Below are positions 55,711 through 64,000 of a stretch of DNA of 64,000 nt, one piece after another (position 1 is the first letter of the stretch; each line of letters starts with the position of its first letter). Under the pieces are notes generated by a model. The model ran no database searches, was not told the DNA's origin, and worked only from the letters and a program-made list of their open reading frames with translations. The translations under genes and the position numbers were made by a program. Source of the stretch: Streptomyces sp. NRRL S-350 (GTDB taxonomy: Bacteria; Actinomycetota; Actinomycetes; Streptomycetales; Streptomycetaceae); NCBI RefSeq assembly GCF_000719705.1, contig NZ_JOHO01000033.1:1-64000 (forward strand). Reading direction: 5' to 3'.

Positions 55711-56967
55711 ATGGCGACCGAACGATCCAGAACCACACCCGTCGCCCGCGTCCTCCAGGTCTGCCTGCACCTGCTCGTGGCGGGCCTGCTCGCCCTCGCC
55801 GTCGGCAGGGCCGCCCTCGCCGACCGCGGGGGCGATCCGGCCGCCGTCGCCGCCGCGGCCACCGCCATGGGCGCCGCCTACGCCGTCGGACCGCGGCTGA
55901 CCGCCGTCCGCCGCTCGCGCCGGGCCGCCGCGCTCTGGCTCGCCCTGCTCGGCGTCACCTGGGCGGGCGTCCTGCTCGCCACCCAGGACGGCGTCTGGCT
56001 GGCCTTCCCCCTGTACTTCCTGGAACTGCACATGCTCGGGCGGCGCGGCGGGCCGGTCGCCGTCGGGCTGACCGCCGCCGCGGCGATCGCCGCCTGGTCC
56101 TGGCACCAGCACAGCTTCAGCCTCGCCGCCTCGATCGGTCCCGCGCTCGGCGCGGCCGTCGCCACCGCCACCGTGCTCGGGTACCAGGCCCTGTACCGGG
56201 AGAGCGAGGAGCGGCGCCGGCTGATCGACGAGCTCACCGCCGCCCGCGCCGACCTCGCCGCCGCCCACCACACGGCCGGAGTGCTGGCCGAGCGCGAGCG
56301 CCTCGCCCGAGAGATCCACGACACCCTGGCCCAGAGCCTCAGCTCCATCCAACTGCTGCTGCGCGCGGCCCAGCGCGCCCTGCCCGAGCGCACCGACGCC
56401 GCCGCCGGATACGTCGAACAGGCCCGGCAGGCCGCCCAGGACAACCTGGACGAGGCCCGGCGCTTCGTCCGCGCGCTCACCCCGCCCGCACTCGACGGCG
56501 ACCCGCTGCCCGTCGCACTGGAGCGGCTGTGCGTGACCACGACGGCGCAGAGCGGCCTGCCGGTGAAGCTGCACCTGTCCGGCGACCCGGTACGGCTGCC
56601 GGCCGCCCAGGAGGTCGCGCTGCTGCGGATCGCCCAGTCGGCGCTCGGCAACGCCGTCCGGCACGCCGAGGCCTCCTGGGCCGAGGTGACACTCAGTTAC
56701 ATGGAGGCGGAGGTGGCCCTGGACGTGGTCGACGACGGAGCCGGGTTCGACCCGGCGGCGGTCGCGGGCCGTACCGGCGGGGACGGCGGCTTCGGGCTGC
56801 CTTCCATGCGGGCCCGGGCCCGGGCGCTCGGCGGCAGCTTCACGGTGGAGTCGGCGCCGGGGGAGGGGACGGCAGTGGCCGTGCAGCTGCCGGTCGGGCC
56901 GGTCGGCCCGCTCGGCCAGGTCGGCCAGGCCGGCCAGGCCGTGCCGGGATCGGCGGAGGCGTCGTGA
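55711..56967 (+). CDS. sensor histidine kinase, NarX/DesK type
   Basis: 418 residues. Four to five membrane helices fill residues 10-165. The dimerisation and phospho-acceptor box is ERERLAREIHDTLAQSLSSI (HisKA_3, His in EIHD). The ATPase domain has the N-box ALGNAVRHAE and G-boxes DDGAGFDP and GGFGLPSMRARA. The C-terminus repeats VGQ/GQA segments. It overlaps the regulator gene by 4 bases and is divergent from the exporter, an arrangement typical of antibiotic- or envelope-stress-sensing systems. Confidence 0.92.
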   Translation: MATERSRTTPVARVLQVCLHLLVAGLLALAVGRAALADRGGDPAAVAAAATAMGAAYAVGPRLTAVRRSRRAAALWLALLGVTWAGVLLATQDGVWLAFPLYFLELHMLGRRGGPVAVGLTAAAAIAAWSWHQHSFSLAASIGPALGAAVATATVLGYQALYRESEERRRLIDELTAARADLAAAHHTAGVLAERERLAREIHDTLAQSLSSIQLLLRAAQRALPERTDAAAGYVEQARQAAQDNLDEARRFVRALTPPALDGDPLPVALERLCVTTTAQSGLPVKLHLSGDPVRLPAAQEVALLRIAQSALGNAVRHAEASWAEVTLSYMEAEVALDVVDDGAGFDPAAVAGRTGGDGGFGLPSMRARARALGGSFTVESAPGEGTAVAVQLPVGPVGPLGQVGQAGQAVPGSAEAS

Positions 56968-57590
56968 TCCGGCTGCTGATCGCTGACGACCACCCCGTGG
57001 TGCGGGCCGGACTGCGGGCGGTGCTGGAGAGCGAACCGGACTTCGCGATCGTCGCGGAGGCGGCGACCGCCGAGCGGGCCGTGGAACTCGCGGCCGAGGC
57101 CGGCGTCGACGTGGTGCTGATGGACCTCCAGTTCGGGCCCGGCTCTGCGATGAACGGCGCGCAGGCCACCGCGGCGATCACCGCCCGGGCGGGAGCGCCA
57201 CGGGTCCTCGTCGTCACCACCTACGACACCGACGCCGACACCCTGCCCGCCCTGGAAGCGGGCGCCACCGGGTACCTGCTGAAGGACGCGCCGCCGGAGG
57301 AACTGGCCCAGGCCGTACGGGCGGCAGCGGCCGGGCGCTCGGCGCTGGCAGCCAGCGTCGCGGACCGGCTGCTGGAGCGGATGCGCACGCCCGCGGCGGC
57401 GCTCAGCGCTCGGGAGACCGAGGTGCTCGGGCTGGTCGCGGACGGGCTGACCAACCAGGGGATCAGCCAGCGGCTGCACCTCAGCCAGGCCACGGTGAAG
57501 TCCCATCTGGTGCACATCTACACCAAGTTGGGGGTGGACTCGCGGACAGCGGCGGTGCGGGCGGCGCGGGGGCGGGGGCTGATCCGGTAG
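56964..57590 (+). CDS. NarL-type response regulator, partner of the kinase
   Basis: 208 residues. Receiver with LIADDHP, phospho-acceptor Asp54 in VLMDLQFGPG, Thr in VVTTYD and Lys in YLLKDAPP; then a LuxR-type helix-turn-helix (LSARETEVLGLVADGLTNQGISQ). The GTGA overlap with the kinase gene shows coupling. The likely target is the divergent exporter promoter at 55544-55710. Confidence 0.92.
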   Translation: MIRLLIADDHPVVRAGLRAVLESEPDFAIVAEAATAERAVELAAEAGVDVVLMDLQFGPGSAMNGAQATAAITARAGAPRVLVVTTYDTDADTLPALEAGATGYLLKDAPPEELAQAVRAAAAGRSALAASVADRLLERMRTPAAALSARETEVLGLVADGLTNQGISQRLHLSQATVKSHLVHIYTKLGVDSRTAAVRAARGRGLIR

Positions 57591-57661
57591 AGCGGGCGGC
57601 GGCCGGTCCGGCGAGCGTAGGGTGGGAAACGGTCCGTGCCCGCAGCATGTGAGGAGCCCCG

Positions 57662-58684
57662 ATGGCCGTCCGTCTCGACGAACTTGCCGTGCCGGTGGTC
57701 GCCGCGCCGATGGCGGGCGGGCCCTCGACGCCGGAGCTGGTGGCCGCGGTGAACCGGGCCGGCGGGCTGGGGTTCCTCGCGGCGGGCTACAAGAGCGCGG
57801 CGGCGATGGCCGAACAGATCGCCCTGGTCCGGAAGTCGGGCGACCAGCCGTACGGGGTGAATCTCTTCGTCCCGGCGCCGCCCGGGGACGCGGCGGCCGT
57901 CGCCGCCTACCGGGAGCGGCTGCGGCCCGAGGCCGAACGGTGGGGCGTGGCGCTGCCGGAGGAGATCGGGCCGGACCGCGACGACTGGGAGGCGAAGCTC
58001 GCGACGCTGCTCGCCGATCCGGTGCCGGTGGTCTCGTACACCTTCGGCCTGCCGACGGCGGCGGAGGCGGCCGCGTTCCGGGCGGCCGGGACGCTGCAGG
58101 TCGGCACCGTCACCACGCCGGAGGAGGCGCGGGCGGCGGAGGCGATCGGCATGGACGCGCTTTGTGTGCAGGGCCCGGAGGCGGGCGGCCACCGGGGCAC
58201 CCACCGGGTCACGGACCCGCCGGGCGAGCTGCCGCTGCTCGAACTGCTGCCCGCCGTACGGGCGGTGACCGAGCTGCCGCTGATCGCCGCCGGCGGCCTG
58301 GGCGACGACGCGGCGATCGCGGCGGCGCTGCGGGCCGGGGCGGTCGCGGTGCAGCTGGGGACGGCCCTGCTGCGCGCCGACGAGTCCGGCGCCTCGGCCG
58401 CGCACCGGGCGGCGCTCACCGAGCTCCCGGAGACAACCGTCACCCGCGCCTTCACCGGCCGCCCCGCCCGTGGCCTGCGCAACGCCTTCATCGACCGCCA
58501 CGGCCCGTACGCCCCGCCCGCCTACCCCGAGGTCCACCACCTCACCGCCCCGCTGCGCGCCGCCGCCACCCGCCGCGCCGACACCGCCGCCATGCACCTC
58601 TGGGCCGGCACCGCCCACCGGCTGGCGCGGACGGGCCCGGCGGAGCAGCTCGTCGCCGACCTCTGGCGCCGCGCGCGGGGGTAG
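57662..58684 (+). CDS. nitronate monooxygenase family flavoprotein
   Basis: A 340-residue FMN enzyme with a TIM barrel that oxidises nitronates (such as propionate 3-nitronate) to aldehydes or acids. Marks are the start VPVVAAPMAGGPSTPELVAAV, NRAGGLGFLAAGYKS, the catalytic His in EAGGHRGTH, LIAAGGLGDDAAIAAAL and GAVAVQLGTALL. ATG 57662 is behind GAGGAG. A TAGGGT at 57618-57623 may be its -10. It has no evident tie to the neighbours. Confidence 0.9.
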   Translation: MAVRLDELAVPVVAAPMAGGPSTPELVAAVNRAGGLGFLAAGYKSAAAMAEQIALVRKSGDQPYGVNLFVPAPPGDAAAVAAYRERLRPEAERWGVALPEEIGPDRDDWEAKLATLLADPVPVVSYTFGLPTAAEAAAFRAAGTLQVGTVTTPEEARAAEAIGMDALCVQGPEAGGHRGTHRVTDPPGELPLLELLPAVRAVTELPLIAAGGLGDDAAIAAALRAGAVAVQLGTALLRADESGASAAHRAALTELPETTVTRAFTGRPARGLRNAFIDRHGPYAPPAYPEVHHLTAPLRAAATRRADTAAMHLWAGTAHRLARTGPAEQLVADLWRRARG

Positions 58685-58730
58685 TGCTCGCCCGGCGCGC
58701 GCCAAGCCGGGCGGGCTGCCTCCGCAGGGG

Positions 58731-58850
58731 TGGACTCGCTCCTGGGGCGAGCGTTGGCGGACCGCGGAGATTCGAACGCTGTTCGCGCTCGACGCCGGGC
58801 GGGGGGCCGTCGTCCTCGCCGCCGGGGACGGTCGAGCTCGCCTGATCGCC
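58731..58850 (+). pseudogene. remnant of a RelE/HigB-type toxin gene
   Basis: In one plus-strand frame, with no start and truncated at both ends, the sequence RTAEIRTLFALDAGRGAVVL followed by AAGD resembles the C-terminal core of RelE/HigB toxins (typical pattern SEIRxLFAFDPxRxAxLLxAGDK). The expected N-terminal half and any antitoxin gene are missing. I call this a decayed fragment. Confidence 0.4.
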
Positions 58851-58868
58851 CGCCCGGCCCGGTCCCGC

Positions 58869-60323
58869 TCACTCCAGCAGGGCCGCCATCCACGCCTCGA
58901 CGTCGCCGGCCGTCCGCGGGAGGGCGCCTGACATCAGCCGGGCCCCCTCGGCGGTGATCACCAGGTCGTCCTCGATGCGGATGCCGAGGCCGCGGAGTTC
59001 GACGGGGAGGGTCTCGTCGTCGGGCTGGAGGTAGAGGCCGGGTTCGACGGTGAGGACCATGCCCTCCTCCAGGACACCGTCGAGGTAGCGGTCGGCGCGG
59101 GACCTGGCGCAGTCGTGGTAGTCGAGGCCGAGCATGTGGCCGCTGCCGCAGAGCGTGTAGCGGCGGTAGAGGCCGTTGTCGTCGGCGAGGGCCTGTTCGG
59201 CGGGGATCCGCAGGACGCCCCAGTCGGCGAGGCCTTCGGCGATGACCCGCATGGCGGCGCGGTGGAAGTCGCGGAAGCGGGCGCCGGGGCGCAGGGCGGC
59301 GATGCCGGCGCTCTGGGCGGCGAGGACGAGGTCGTAGGCCTGGCGCTGGACGGGTGTGAAGGTGCCGCTGAGCGGGAGGGTGCGGGTGACGTCGGCGGCG
59401 TAGAGGGTGTCGGTCTCGACGCCGGCGTCGAGCAGGAGCAGTGAGTCGGGGTCGAGGGGGCCGTCGTTGCGGATCCAGTGCAGCACGCAGGCGTGGGCGC
59501 CGGAGGCGGCGATGGTGGTGTAGGCGCTGCCGTTGCCCTCGGCGCGGGCGCGCAGGTCGAAGACGCCTTCGATCCAGCGTTCGCCGCGGTGGTGGCGCAG
59601 CGCGGTGGGCAGGGCGCGGACGACGTCCTCGAAGCCGGTGACGGTGTGGTCGACGGCGAGTTGCAATTGGTCGACCTCCCAGGTGTCCTTGACCAGGCGC
59701 AACTCGGAGAGCACGGCGGCGAGTTCGCCGTCGGCGCCGGCGTGGGCACCGGGGCGGCCGGTGGCGTCGTCCACGCGTGCGTCGGTGCCGGCGAGTACCC
59801 GGGTGGGCGGCTGCGGTCCGGCGAGCAGCTTCCCCAGGTCGTCGAGGTGTTCGGTGCGCACTCCGGTGAGCCGGGCGGCTTCGGCGAGGTCGGGTCGGCG
59901 GCCGACCCAGAACTCGCCGTAGCGGCGGTCGCGGTAGAACTCGCCGCCGTCGCGCGGGGAGCGGGGACGCAGGTAGAGGACCGGCTCGTGGCCCTGGGGG
60001 CCGGCGGGTTCGAGGACGAGGACGTGGTCGGCCTGGTCCTCGCCGGTGAGCCCGGTGAGCCAGACGTACGCGCTGTGCGGGCGGAAGCGGTGGTCGAGGT
60101 CGTTGCAGCGGACCTTGAGCCGGCCGGCGGGGACGATCAGCCGTTCGCCGGGGAAGGCGGCGCCGAGGCGGGCGCGGCGGCCGGGGAAGCGGTCGTGGCC
60201 GGGGACGCGCCGGTCGGCGGGGAGGGGGGTGGGGGCCCAACGGGTGCCCATGAAGGCGGCGAGGGCGGGGGTGACCGGGAGGTCGTGGCTCCCGGTGTTG
60301 AGGCCGGTCTGAGGGAGGGTCAC
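58869..60323 (-). CDS. Xaa-Pro aminopeptidase, aminopeptidase P family
   Basis: A 484-residue pita-bread metallopeptidase (M24B) that removes the N-terminal residue when proline (or hydroxyproline) is second. The five metal ligands can be placed: Asp in LLLDAGVET and DVTRTLP, His in GSGHMLGLDYHD, Glu in LTVEPGLYL and Glu in GIRIEDDLVI. An N-terminal domain precedes (RFRPHSAYVWLTGL). GTG 60323 has AAGGAG 7 bases upstream. It is divergent from a peptide transporter whose control region bears GntR-type sites; this suggests that imported proline-rich peptides are its substrates. Confidence 0.92.
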   Translation of the reverse strand: MTLPQTGLNTGSHDLPVTPALAAFMGTRWAPTPLPADRRVPGHDRFPGRRARLGAAFPGERLIVPAGRLKVRCNDLDHRFRPHSAYVWLTGLTGEDQADHVLVLEPAGPQGHEPVLYLRPRSPRDGGEFYRDRRYGEFWVGRRPDLAEAARLTGVRTEHLDDLGKLLAGPQPPTRVLAGTDARVDDATGRPGAHAGADGELAAVLSELRLVKDTWEVDQLQLAVDHTVTGFEDVVRALPTALRHHRGERWIEGVFDLRARAEGNGSAYTTIAASGAHACVLHWIRNDGPLDPDSLLLLDAGVETDTLYAADVTRTLPLSGTFTPVQRQAYDLVLAAQSAGIAALRPGARFRDFHRAAMRVIAEGLADWGVLRIPAEQALADDNGLYRRYTLCGSGHMLGLDYHDCARSRADRYLDGVLEEGMVLTVEPGLYLQPDDETLPVELRGLGIRIEDDLVITAEGARLMSGALPRTAGDVEAWMAALLE

Positions 60324-60417
60324 CGGTGAACTCCTTGGCGGGGCTGGGGAGATGTGTGGTGTTCGGCGGGCTCGGGGGCGGGCACGGACACAGCTCGGTA
60401 ACGGGGGGCGCCACCTC

Positions 60418-60449
60418 TTGTGCAGTGCAATTTCACATTACTATGTTAC
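60418..60449. promoter_or_regulatory. transporter promoter with two GntR-type operator matches
   Basis: TTGTGC (60418-60423), an 18-base spacer and TATGTT (60442-60447); TACTAT at 60439 is an alternative -10. GTGCAATTTCAC (60425-60436) matches GT-N3-AT-N3-AC fully, and TTACTATGTTAC (60438-60449) in all but one base. The sites lie between the divergent aminopeptidase and transporter genes and could control both. Confidence 0.5.
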
Positions 60450-60500
60450 GGGTCACACAGCGGAGCGGCCGGATCAGGCCCCCCACAGCGGAGTTGCAAC

Positions 60501-62252
60501 ATGACCAGGCGCACCCACACCGCCCTCGCGGCAGCCCTCGCGGCGACCCTCACCCTCGGCCTCGGGGCCTGCAAGAACGACAAGAGCGACAGCGGCAGCG
60601 ACGCCGGGCCCTCGAACGCCCAGGGCCCCGGCGCGGCGTCCGGCTCGATCGTCGGCGGCACCCCCGCCAAGGGCGGCACCCTCACCATCCTGACCAACCA
60701 GGACTTCGCCCACCTCGACCCGGCCCGCAACTGGGTGGTGCCGCACATGGACTTCGGGACCAGGCTGCTCTACCGCACGCTGACCACCTTCAAGTCCGAG
60801 CCGGGCGCCGCGGGCAGCGAGATCGTCCCGGACCTCGCCACCGACCTGGGCAAGTCCTCCGAGGGCGGCAAGGTGTGGACCTTCACCCTGAAGGACGGCC
60901 TCAAGTACGAGGACGGCAGCCCGATCAAGGCCGCCGACATCAAGTACAACGTCGAGCGGTCCTTCTCCCCGGACCTCACCGGCGGCCCCGACTACGCGGT
61001 CCAGTACCTGGCCGGCGGCGAGAACTACAAGGGCCCGCTGGGCGGTGAGCACCTGGCGAGCATCGAGACGCCGGACGACCGGACCATCGTCTTCCACCTC
61101 AAGCGGCCGGTCGCCGAGTTCTCGGACACCGTCACCCTGCCGACCTTCTCCCCGGTGCCGCAGTCCCAGGAGAAGGGCCCCCAGTACGACTCCCGGCCGT
61201 TCTCCTCCGGCCCGTACAAGATCGAGACCTACGACCGCGGCAAGCAACTGGTGCTCGTCCGCAACACCGACTGGGACCAGGGCACCGACACCGTCCGCAA
61301 GGCGTACCCGGACAGGATCGTGGTCACCCAGGGCATCAAGGGCGGCCAGGCCGACGACCGGATCATCGCCAGTGACGGTGCCGACGCCAACGCCATCGAC
61401 ATGCCCTGGATGCAGCACGAGACCGTCGCCAAGGTGCTGCCCAAGGCGGACGTCAGGTCCCGCATGGTGGCCGAGCAGACCGGCTGCACCGACATGCTGT
61501 ACATGAACACCGCCAAGGCCCCCTTCGACGACCCGAAGGTCCGCGAGGCGATGATGTGGGCGGTCGACCGGGACGCGCAGGTGACGGCCTTCGGCGGCCC
61601 GGCCGTGACCGACGTGGCGACCTCCTTCCTGCCGCCGTCCCTCACCGGCGGCGTCAAGTCCGACCCGCTGAAGATCCCGGCGGCCGGCGACCCGGAGAAG
61701 GCCAAGGCGATGCTCAAGGACGCGGGCCGGACCGACCTCAAGGTCGGCCTCACCGTCTCGCTCGGCGACAAGACCCGCGCCGAGGCGATCCAGCAGTCGC
61801 TGGCCAAGGTCGGCGTGCAGGTCACCGTCAACACCACGGACCCGTCCGCCTTCGCCGACACCATCGGCGACACCAAGAACGCCCCCGAGCTGACCATCAG
61901 CGGCTGGTGCCCCGACTACCCGTCCGGTGCGACGTTCCTGCCGTTCCTCTTCGACGGCCGCACCATCAAGGAGAAGGGCAACCAGGGCAACTACAGCCAG
62001 TTCAAGGACCAGGCGACGATGGACGGGATCGACCGGATCGCGGCCATGACCGACGTCGCCGAGGCCGACAAGGCCTGGCAGCAGCTGGACCAGGACCTGA
62101 TGAAGAAGGCCCCGGCCGTCCCGCTGATGTGGCAGCGCCGCCCCCTCCTGGTGGGCACCAACGTGGCCGGCGCGTTCGGCAACTCCGGCTACGCCGGCAT
62201 GATCGACCTCGCCGTCGTCGGACTCAAGGACCCCGCCAAGGGCAAGGGCTGA
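60501..62252 (+). CDS. peptide ABC transporter substrate-binding lipoprotein
   Basis: A 583-residue family 5 solute-binding protein. The lipobox LGLGAC places the lipid on Cys24. Core signatures are GGTLTILTNQDFAHLDPARN, WTFTLKDGLKYEDGSPIKAADIKYNVERS and the late ISGWCPDYPSGATFLPFLF. It binds oligopeptides or related ligands for the two permeases that follow (14 bp spacing). It is only distantly similar to the orphan binding protein at 22108. ATG 60501. Confidence 0.92.
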   Translation: MTRRTHTALAAALAATLTLGLGACKNDKSDSGSDAGPSNAQGPGAASGSIVGGTPAKGGTLTILTNQDFAHLDPARNWVVPHMDFGTRLLYRTLTTFKSEPGAAGSEIVPDLATDLGKSSEGGKVWTFTLKDGLKYEDGSPIKAADIKYNVERSFSPDLTGGPDYAVQYLAGGENYKGPLGGEHLASIETPDDRTIVFHLKRPVAEFSDTVTLPTFSPVPQSQEKGPQYDSRPFSSGPYKIETYDRGKQLVLVRNTDWDQGTDTVRKAYPDRIVVTQGIKGGQADDRIIASDGADANAIDMPWMQHETVAKVLPKADVRSRMVAEQTGCTDMLYMNTAKAPFDDPKVREAMMWAVDRDAQVTAFGGPAVTDVATSFLPPSLTGGVKSDPLKIPAAGDPEKAKAMLKDAGRTDLKVGLTVSLGDKTRAEAIQQSLAKVGVQVTVNTTDPSAFADTIGDTKNAPELTISGWCPDYPSGATFLPFLFDGRTIKEKGNQGNYSQFKDQATMDGIDRIAAMTDVAEADKAWQQLDQDLMKKAPAVPLMWQRRPLLVGTNVAGAFGNSGYAGMIDLAVVGLKDPAKGKG

Positions 62253-62265
62253 GGGGCCGGCACCG

Positions 62266-63228
62266 ATGAGTACCACCACTGAGCCCCCCGCCGTGGCAGA
62301 GGCCGCGGCGGCGGGCGCCACGAAGCGTTCCGGCCGGGGGCCCTGGCGGCTGGTCTGGGACCAGCTGTGGGCCAAGGGCGCGGCCCGGTTCGGGCTGATC
62401 GCCGTCGGCGTGCTGGTCCTGGCCGCCGCGCTGGCCGCCCCGCTCGGCTCGCTCGGCGGCTGGTCCCCCGAGGAGTTCGACAAGCGCGCCATCGACCCGT
62501 ACCTGGGCGGCCTGCCCCGGGGCGACTTCGGCGGCATCAGCGCCCGGCACTGGCTGGGCGTCGAGCCGGTCACCGGGCGCGACCTGTTCGCCCGGGTGCT
62601 CCACGGCGGCCAGGTGTCCCTGCTGATCGCCTTCACCGCGACCGCCGTCGTCGTGATCACCGGCACCCTGGCCGGCATCGCGGCGGGCTACTTCGGCGGC
62701 CGGACCGACGCCCTGCTGTCCCGGCTGATGGACCTCACGATGTCCTTCCCCTCGCTGATCTTCATGATCGCGATGATGTCGGTGGCCAAGGACATGAACC
62801 GGATCCTGCTGATCACCCTGGTGATCGGGCTGTTCACCTGGCCCGGCATCGCCCGCGTCGTCCGCGGCCAGACCCTCTCGCTCAAGCACCGCGAGTACGT
62901 CGAGGCCGCGAAGGTCGGCGGCGCCCGGTCCTGGCGGATCCTCACCAGGGAGATCCTGCCGAACGTCTCCGGCCCGATCATCGCCTACACCACCCTGCTC
63001 ATCCCCGGGATGATCGCCACCGAGGCCGCGCTCAGCTACCTCGGCGTCGGCGTCCGGCCGCCGACCCCGTCGTGGGGCCAGATGATCGCCGAGAGCATCG
63101 TGCACTACGAGACCGACCCGACCTACTTCCTGATCCCGACGGCCTTCCTGTTCCTCGCCGTGCTCGCCTTCACCCTGCTCGGCGACGCGCTGCGCGACAT
63201 CCTCGACCCCCGGGGAGGCCGGTCGTGA
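62266..63228 (+). CDS. peptide ABC transporter permease, DppC type
   Basis: A 320-residue inner-membrane subunit. One helix after residue 45, a short extracellular loop with HWLGVEPVTGRDLFARVLHG (the typical DppC start of the core), and five more helices. The EAA loop that docks the ATPase is YVEAAKVGGARSWRILTREILPN. The C-terminus GDALRDILDPR is typical for DppC. It overlaps the next gene by 4 bases (GTGA). Confidence 0.93.
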   Translation: MSTTTEPPAVAEAAAAGATKRSGRGPWRLVWDQLWAKGAARFGLIAVGVLVLAAALAAPLGSLGGWSPEEFDKRAIDPYLGGLPRGDFGGISARHWLGVEPVTGRDLFARVLHGGQVSLLIAFTATAVVVITGTLAGIAAGYFGGRTDALLSRLMDLTMSFPSLIFMIAMMSVAKDMNRILLITLVIGLFTWPGIARVVRGQTLSLKHREYVEAAKVGGARSWRILTREILPNVSGPIIAYTTLLIPGMIATEAALSYLGVGVRPPTPSWGQMIAESIVHYETDPTYFLIPTAFLFLAVLAFTLLGDALRDILDPRGGRS

Positions 63229-64000
63229 TCCTCTACCTCGGCCGTCGGCTGCTCGGCGTGGCAGGCATCCTGCTCGCCATCTGCGCCATCACCTTCACCA
63301 TCTTCTACCTGCTGCCCAACGACCCCGCCGCGGCGGCCTGCGGCAAGACCTGCAGCCCCGAGCGGCTCGCCGACGTCAAGGCGGCGATGGGCCTGGACCG
63401 GCCGGTCTGGGAGCAGTTCCTCACCTACCTCGGCGGCATCTTCGCCGGCCGCGACTACGGCTCCGGCCCCGGCGCCGTGCACTGCGGCTTCCCCTGCCTC
63501 GGCTACTCCTACGAGTACGGGGTCCCCGTGTGGGACCTGCTGGCCGACCGGCTGCCGGTCTCCGTCTCCCTGGCCCTCGGCGCGGCCGCCCTCTGGCTGG
63601 TCCTCGGCCTGGGCGCCGGCGTCACCTCGGCGCTGCACAAGGGCCGGCCGCTCGACAGGACCCTGATGGTGCTCTCGGTCGGCACCGCCTCGCTGCCGGT
63701 CTACTTCACCTCGATCATGCTGATCTGGGGCGTCGTCAGGACGGCCGGACTGCTGCCCTACCCGGCCTACCACCAGTTCACCGACAACCCCTTCGAGTGG
63801 GCCTCCAACCTGCTGCTGCCGTGGACCGCCCTGGCCCTGCTCTACGCGGCCATGTACGCCCGGCAGAGCCGCAACTCGATGATCGAGGCGATGGCCGAGC
63901 CGTACATCCGCACCGCCCGCGCCAAGGGCCTGCCGCCGCTGACCGTCACCGTCAAGCACGGGCTGCGCTCCGGGATGACGCCGATCCTGACCATCTTCGG
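63225..64000 (+). CDS. peptide ABC transporter permease, DppB type, cut by window end
   Basis: The first 258 or so residues of a DppB-like permease; the frame is open to the last base. It starts at GTG 63225 (VILYLGRRLLGVAGIL), has the actinobacterial AACGKTCSPERLADVKAAMG loop, several membrane helices, and the EAA loop (EPYIRTARAKGLPP) near the end of the window. The unusual extracellular insert HCGFPCLGYSYEYG adds two more Cys. ATPase genes probably follow outside the window. Confidence 0.92.
   Translation, partial: MILYLGRRLLGVAGILLAICAITFTIFYLLPNDPAAAACGKTCSPERLADVKAAMGLDRPVWEQFLTYLGGIFAGRDYGSGPGAVHCGFPCLGYSYEYGVPVWDLLADRLPVSVSLALGAAALWLVLGLGAGVTSALHKGRPLDRTLMVLSVGTASLPVYFTSIMLIWGVVRTAGLLPYPAYHQFTDNPFEWASNLLLPWTALALLYAAMYARQSRNSMIEAMAEPYIRTARAKGLPPLTVTVKHGLRSGMTPILTIF

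Noticed and set aside
53650..58850. Integrated plasmid or prophage
   Set aside because: I find no integrase, no tRNA target and no direct repeats at the edges of this block; only gene remnants.

Overview
The window is high-GC (about 72-74% by eye), densely coded DNA from a filamentous actinobacterium of the Streptomycetaceae (Streptomyces or Kitasatospora). The markers are chaplins, one of them with an LAxTG sortase signal, the complete Pup-proteasome locus (arc, dop, pup, prcB, prcA, pafA, pafB, pafC), mshC of mycothiol synthesis, FKBP lipoproteins, and GTG/TTG starts with strong third-position GC. From memory, gene order from the chaplins to tatC matches the conserved core of S. coelicolor. 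I see no rRNA, tRNA, CRISPR array, IS element or prophage.

Region by region. 1-3600: M20 peptidase, a short and a long chaplin (aerial surface proteins), a DUF5703 protein. 3900-10400: a conserved hypothetical, a helicase-like protein with a degenerate ATP site, an aldo/keto reductase, an F420-type LLM oxidoreductase and a CorA magnesium channel. 10600-14400: the mycothiol-associated set (phosphomutase-like, DUF3090, kinase-like protein, mshC). 14400-28900: PAC2 protein, SRPBCC protein, GH18-like exported protein, metH, HAD phosphatase, an orphan peptide-binding lipoprotein, a NarL-type regulator coupled to a RecB-like nuclease, a site-2 protease, TrmI and a ferredoxin. 29100-41600: the Pup-proteasome locus, three FKBPs and pafBC. 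41570-43633: zinc-ribbon protein, small membrane protein, tatA and tatC, closed by a hairpin plus T-run terminator at 43653-43692.

After that terminator the character changes. Genes at 43764-53644 form what looks like a complete hydroxyproline catabolic cluster: a three-part FAD/FeS D-hydroxyproline dehydrogenase, a dihydrodipicolinate-synthase-type deaminase, a 4-hydroxyproline epimerase, a semialdehyde dehydrogenase, a second racemase-like enzyme, an imine reductase of the ornithine cyclodeaminase family, and a GntR regulator. At 58869-64000 lie an Xaa-Pro aminopeptidase and a divergent peptide ABC transporter that runs off the window. A 12-bp palindrome, GT-N3-AT-N3-AC, overlaps the predicted promoters of the dehydrogenase operon, the deaminase, the regulator and the distant transporter. 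I infer one GntR-controlled regulon that imports imino-acid peptides, cleaves them, and oxidises hydroxyproline to 2-oxoglutarate. An unrelated block (MacB-type exporter, two-component system, nitronate monooxygenase; 53650-58850) interrupts it and is bordered on both sides by gene remnants. Three short tandem-repeat arrays sit in the gaps of this cluster, a sign of recent rearrangement.
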